Below are positions 62,661 to 64,000 of a DNA stretch of 64,000 nt, piece by piece (the first letter of the stretch is position 1; each line of letters begins with the position of its first letter). Under the pieces are notes generated by a model. It ran no database searches and had not been told where the DNA came from. It saw only the letters and a program-made list of their open reading frames with translations. Origin of the DNA: an uncultured Alphaproteobacteria bacterium (GTDB lineage: Bacteria > Pseudomonadota > Alphaproteobacteria > UBA2966); assembly GCA_958295725.1 (NCBI GenBank), contig OY282368.1, positions 2,068,001-2,132,000 on the forward strand. Reading direction: 5' to 3'. The position numbers and the translations under genes were made by a program.

Positions 62661-63030
62661 GGCCCGGCCACATCGACCGCGCCGCCGCCGTGACGAAAAT
62701 GCCGCAAGCGCGGCGCACGAAATACGATTATACCTTGTTTCGTGATCGTTTCAGCCTCGAATCGGCACTTCTCTCCAAATCGGGGCGATCGCCGCGCCCC
62801 GGCGGCCGATGTCCGCGTCGCCTTCGGACGGGACGACGGCGCCGCCGACACGGGCATGGAGGATCACCGCCGGTGACGGAGAGGCGCCCTTCCTTCCATG
62901 AACCCGGCGCATCCGGGGGAAACCCCGAACGTTCCACCGGCCCCCGCCGCGAGCGAGACCGCCGGGACCGGCGTATGCCACCGCCGCGCTGTCGGGCGTG
63001 GGCGGCTAGGAAATGCGTGGCGCGGTTCCT
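62661..63030. other. Gap between the giant gene and the integrase
   Basis: The probable promoter of the giant gene lies in the AT-richer part (about 62720-62760, such as ATACGATTATACC). No tRNA or attachment-site repeat is recognisable with only one side in view, and no other gene is seen. Confidence 0.35.
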
Positions 63031-64000
63031 TCACGCCGCGGCCTGATCGGCGGGAGCGTCCGCGTTCATCAGTGCGTCGATCCGGTCCGCGATCCTCTGC
63101 GCCGGCTCGCGGAGCTGCCCCACCGTCCAGTCCGCGGCGTAGCCCTCGGTTACGTCGCCGGGCCGGGCATGGTTGACCAGCCGTTTGGTCAGAGAGCGCG
63201 GCAGCATCAACTCCCGCTCGGCCACCGTGATGAAGCAGTTGCGCAAGGCATGGAACCAGAACCTCGCACCGCCCGCCCGCTCGATGCGGGCGTAGAGGGA
63301 TTGAAGCTCCTCGACGTGGCCCGACGCGCTCGAAGGCGACGGAAACACCCAGGCGTGCAGGTTCGCCGGCATCGCCTCGCCATGCGCCCGGCGCCGCGCG
63401 AGGATCGCGGCGAGTTGCCGCGTGACCGGCAACTCCAGCGGCTCCCCGGTCCTGGTTTCCTCGACCCTGAAGAGACCCGCCGCCATGTTCACCCGCTCCC
63501 AGCGCAGCGGCATGATCTCGCCCCGGCGCATGCCGGTGTAGAGCCCGAACATCAGCAGGTCGCGGTGCACCGGGTTGCGCACTTCCGCCTCGATGCCGGC
63601 GCGCCAGCGCGGCAGCACCTCGGCCGGCGCCGATATCCTGCGGCGCTTCTTGCGATGGTAGCGCCCGCCGCCGGCCAGCCATTGCTCGACGGGATTGCGC
63701 AAGCCGTCGTGATCGACGCAGGGTCTGCGGTAGACCGAGCGCAGGAAGGACATGGTCTGATTGGCGGGCGTCTCTCCGTGCTTCCCGGTGAGGAAAATGA
63801 AGCGGGCTTCGATGTCCCTGCGGGCGATGGCATCGAGCGGGCGGGCGAGCCAGTCGCCGAGATAGAGGCTGGCGTAGCGTCGATAGCTCCGATGGGTTCC
63901 GACGGCCCGGTCGGGCCCGGCGGCCATGTAGTCCTCGATCGCCTCCGCCAGGGTGGGCATGCCGCGCGCCTCGGCGCGCTCCCCGGCGGGATCGTCGCCT
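63031..64000 (-). CDS. Tyrosine recombinase/integrase, N-terminus beyond window
   Basis: At least 323 codons are visible. The catalytic residues are recognisable: Arg in YTGMRRGEIMPLRW, HxxR in FHALRNCFITVA, and the late His and Tyr in LVNHARPGDVTEGYA. The core-binding domain with SYRRYASLYLGDWLARPL and NQTMSFLRSVYR precedes them. The frame remains open upstream of the ATG at 63960 with Asp/Glu/Arg-rich residues, as in P4-type integrases whose N-terminal arm-binding domain lies ahead, so the gene probably starts outside the window. It could integrate the accessory region into a host site. Confidence 0.87.
   Translation of the reverse strand, partial: GDDPAGERAEARGMPTLAEAIEDYMAAGPDRAVGTHRSYRRYASLYLGDWLARPLDAIARRDIEARFIFLTGKHGETPANQTMSFLRSVYRRPCVDHDGLRNPVEQWLAGGGRYHRKKRRRISAPAEVLPRWRAGIEAEVRNPVHRDLLMFGLYTGMRRGEIMPLRWERVNMAAGLFRVEETRTGEPLELPVTRQLAAILARRRAHGEAMPANLHAWVFPSPSSASGHVEELQSLYARIERAGGARFWFHALRNCFITVAERELMLPRSLTKRLVNHARPGDVTEGYAADWTVGQLREPAQRIADRIDALMNADAPADQAAA

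Noticed and set aside
62600-63030. tRNA or attachment site next to the integrase
   Set aside because: I could fold no tRNA cloverleaf there and only one side of the integrase is in the window.

Overview
The window is high-GC bacterial DNA, most likely from an alphaproteobacterium. The grounds are the codon use, DUF2927 repeats, a MobF relaxase with a TraD coupling protein, a Tat-exported TRAP binding protein and a PuuE-type allantoinase. I cannot name the genus. An uncultured or host-associated lineage is possible, given the large number of decaying insertion sequences and one enormous repeat-built surface protein.

Region 1 (1-13,350) is ordinary chromosome with well-formed metabolic genes: a helicase C-terminus cut by the window edge, a CinA/PncC amidohydrolase, a nitroreductase, a CBS-domain protein coupled to a transketolase/AceE-like 2-oxoacid dehydrogenase E1, a GPP34 (GOLPH3-like) protein, an allantoin-degradation pair (PuuE plus an M20-type allantoate/carbamoyl amidohydrolase), a D-amino-acid deacylase-type amidohydrolase, a Gfo/Idh/MocA oxidoreductase, an exported cyclophilin and an orphan TRAP solute-binding protein followed by a strong hairpin terminator.

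Region 2 (13,380-20,260) is an accessory island. It opens with an overlapping two-gene module of unknown function (13459-15242). A 194-bp direct repeat flanks it and carries a 12-bp palindrome. The second repeat copy runs into an IS5-type relic. An AT-rich gene follows with three tandem DUF2927-like repeats (the third frameshifted), then two back-to-back IS1595 transposase relics and a HicAB pair whose toxin is frameshifted.

Region 3 (20,260-38,500) is a decayed conjugative element. TraD is intact. The MobF relaxase exists as two partial, inverted copies: one lacks its N-terminus and abuts a MITE; the other is split by an IS630 element whose removal restores the frame. Around them lie an IS481-like family with full-size, internally deleted and MITE-sized members, a zinc-ribbon gene pair, a HigBA-type toxin-antitoxin pair, a frameshifted trypsin-like protease, and relics of a conjugal primase, a DUF499 ATPase and possibly an IS21 IstB. 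I see no mating-pair-formation genes here.

Region 4 (38,529-62,564) is a single minus-strand gene of about 8,011 codons: signal peptide, cadherin/putative-Ig modules, roughly 60 Calx-beta-like repeats of about 114-116 residues, and a C-terminal autotransporter-type beta-barrel ending in Trp. A tyrosine recombinase (63031 to the window end) closes the window and may be the integrase of the element.
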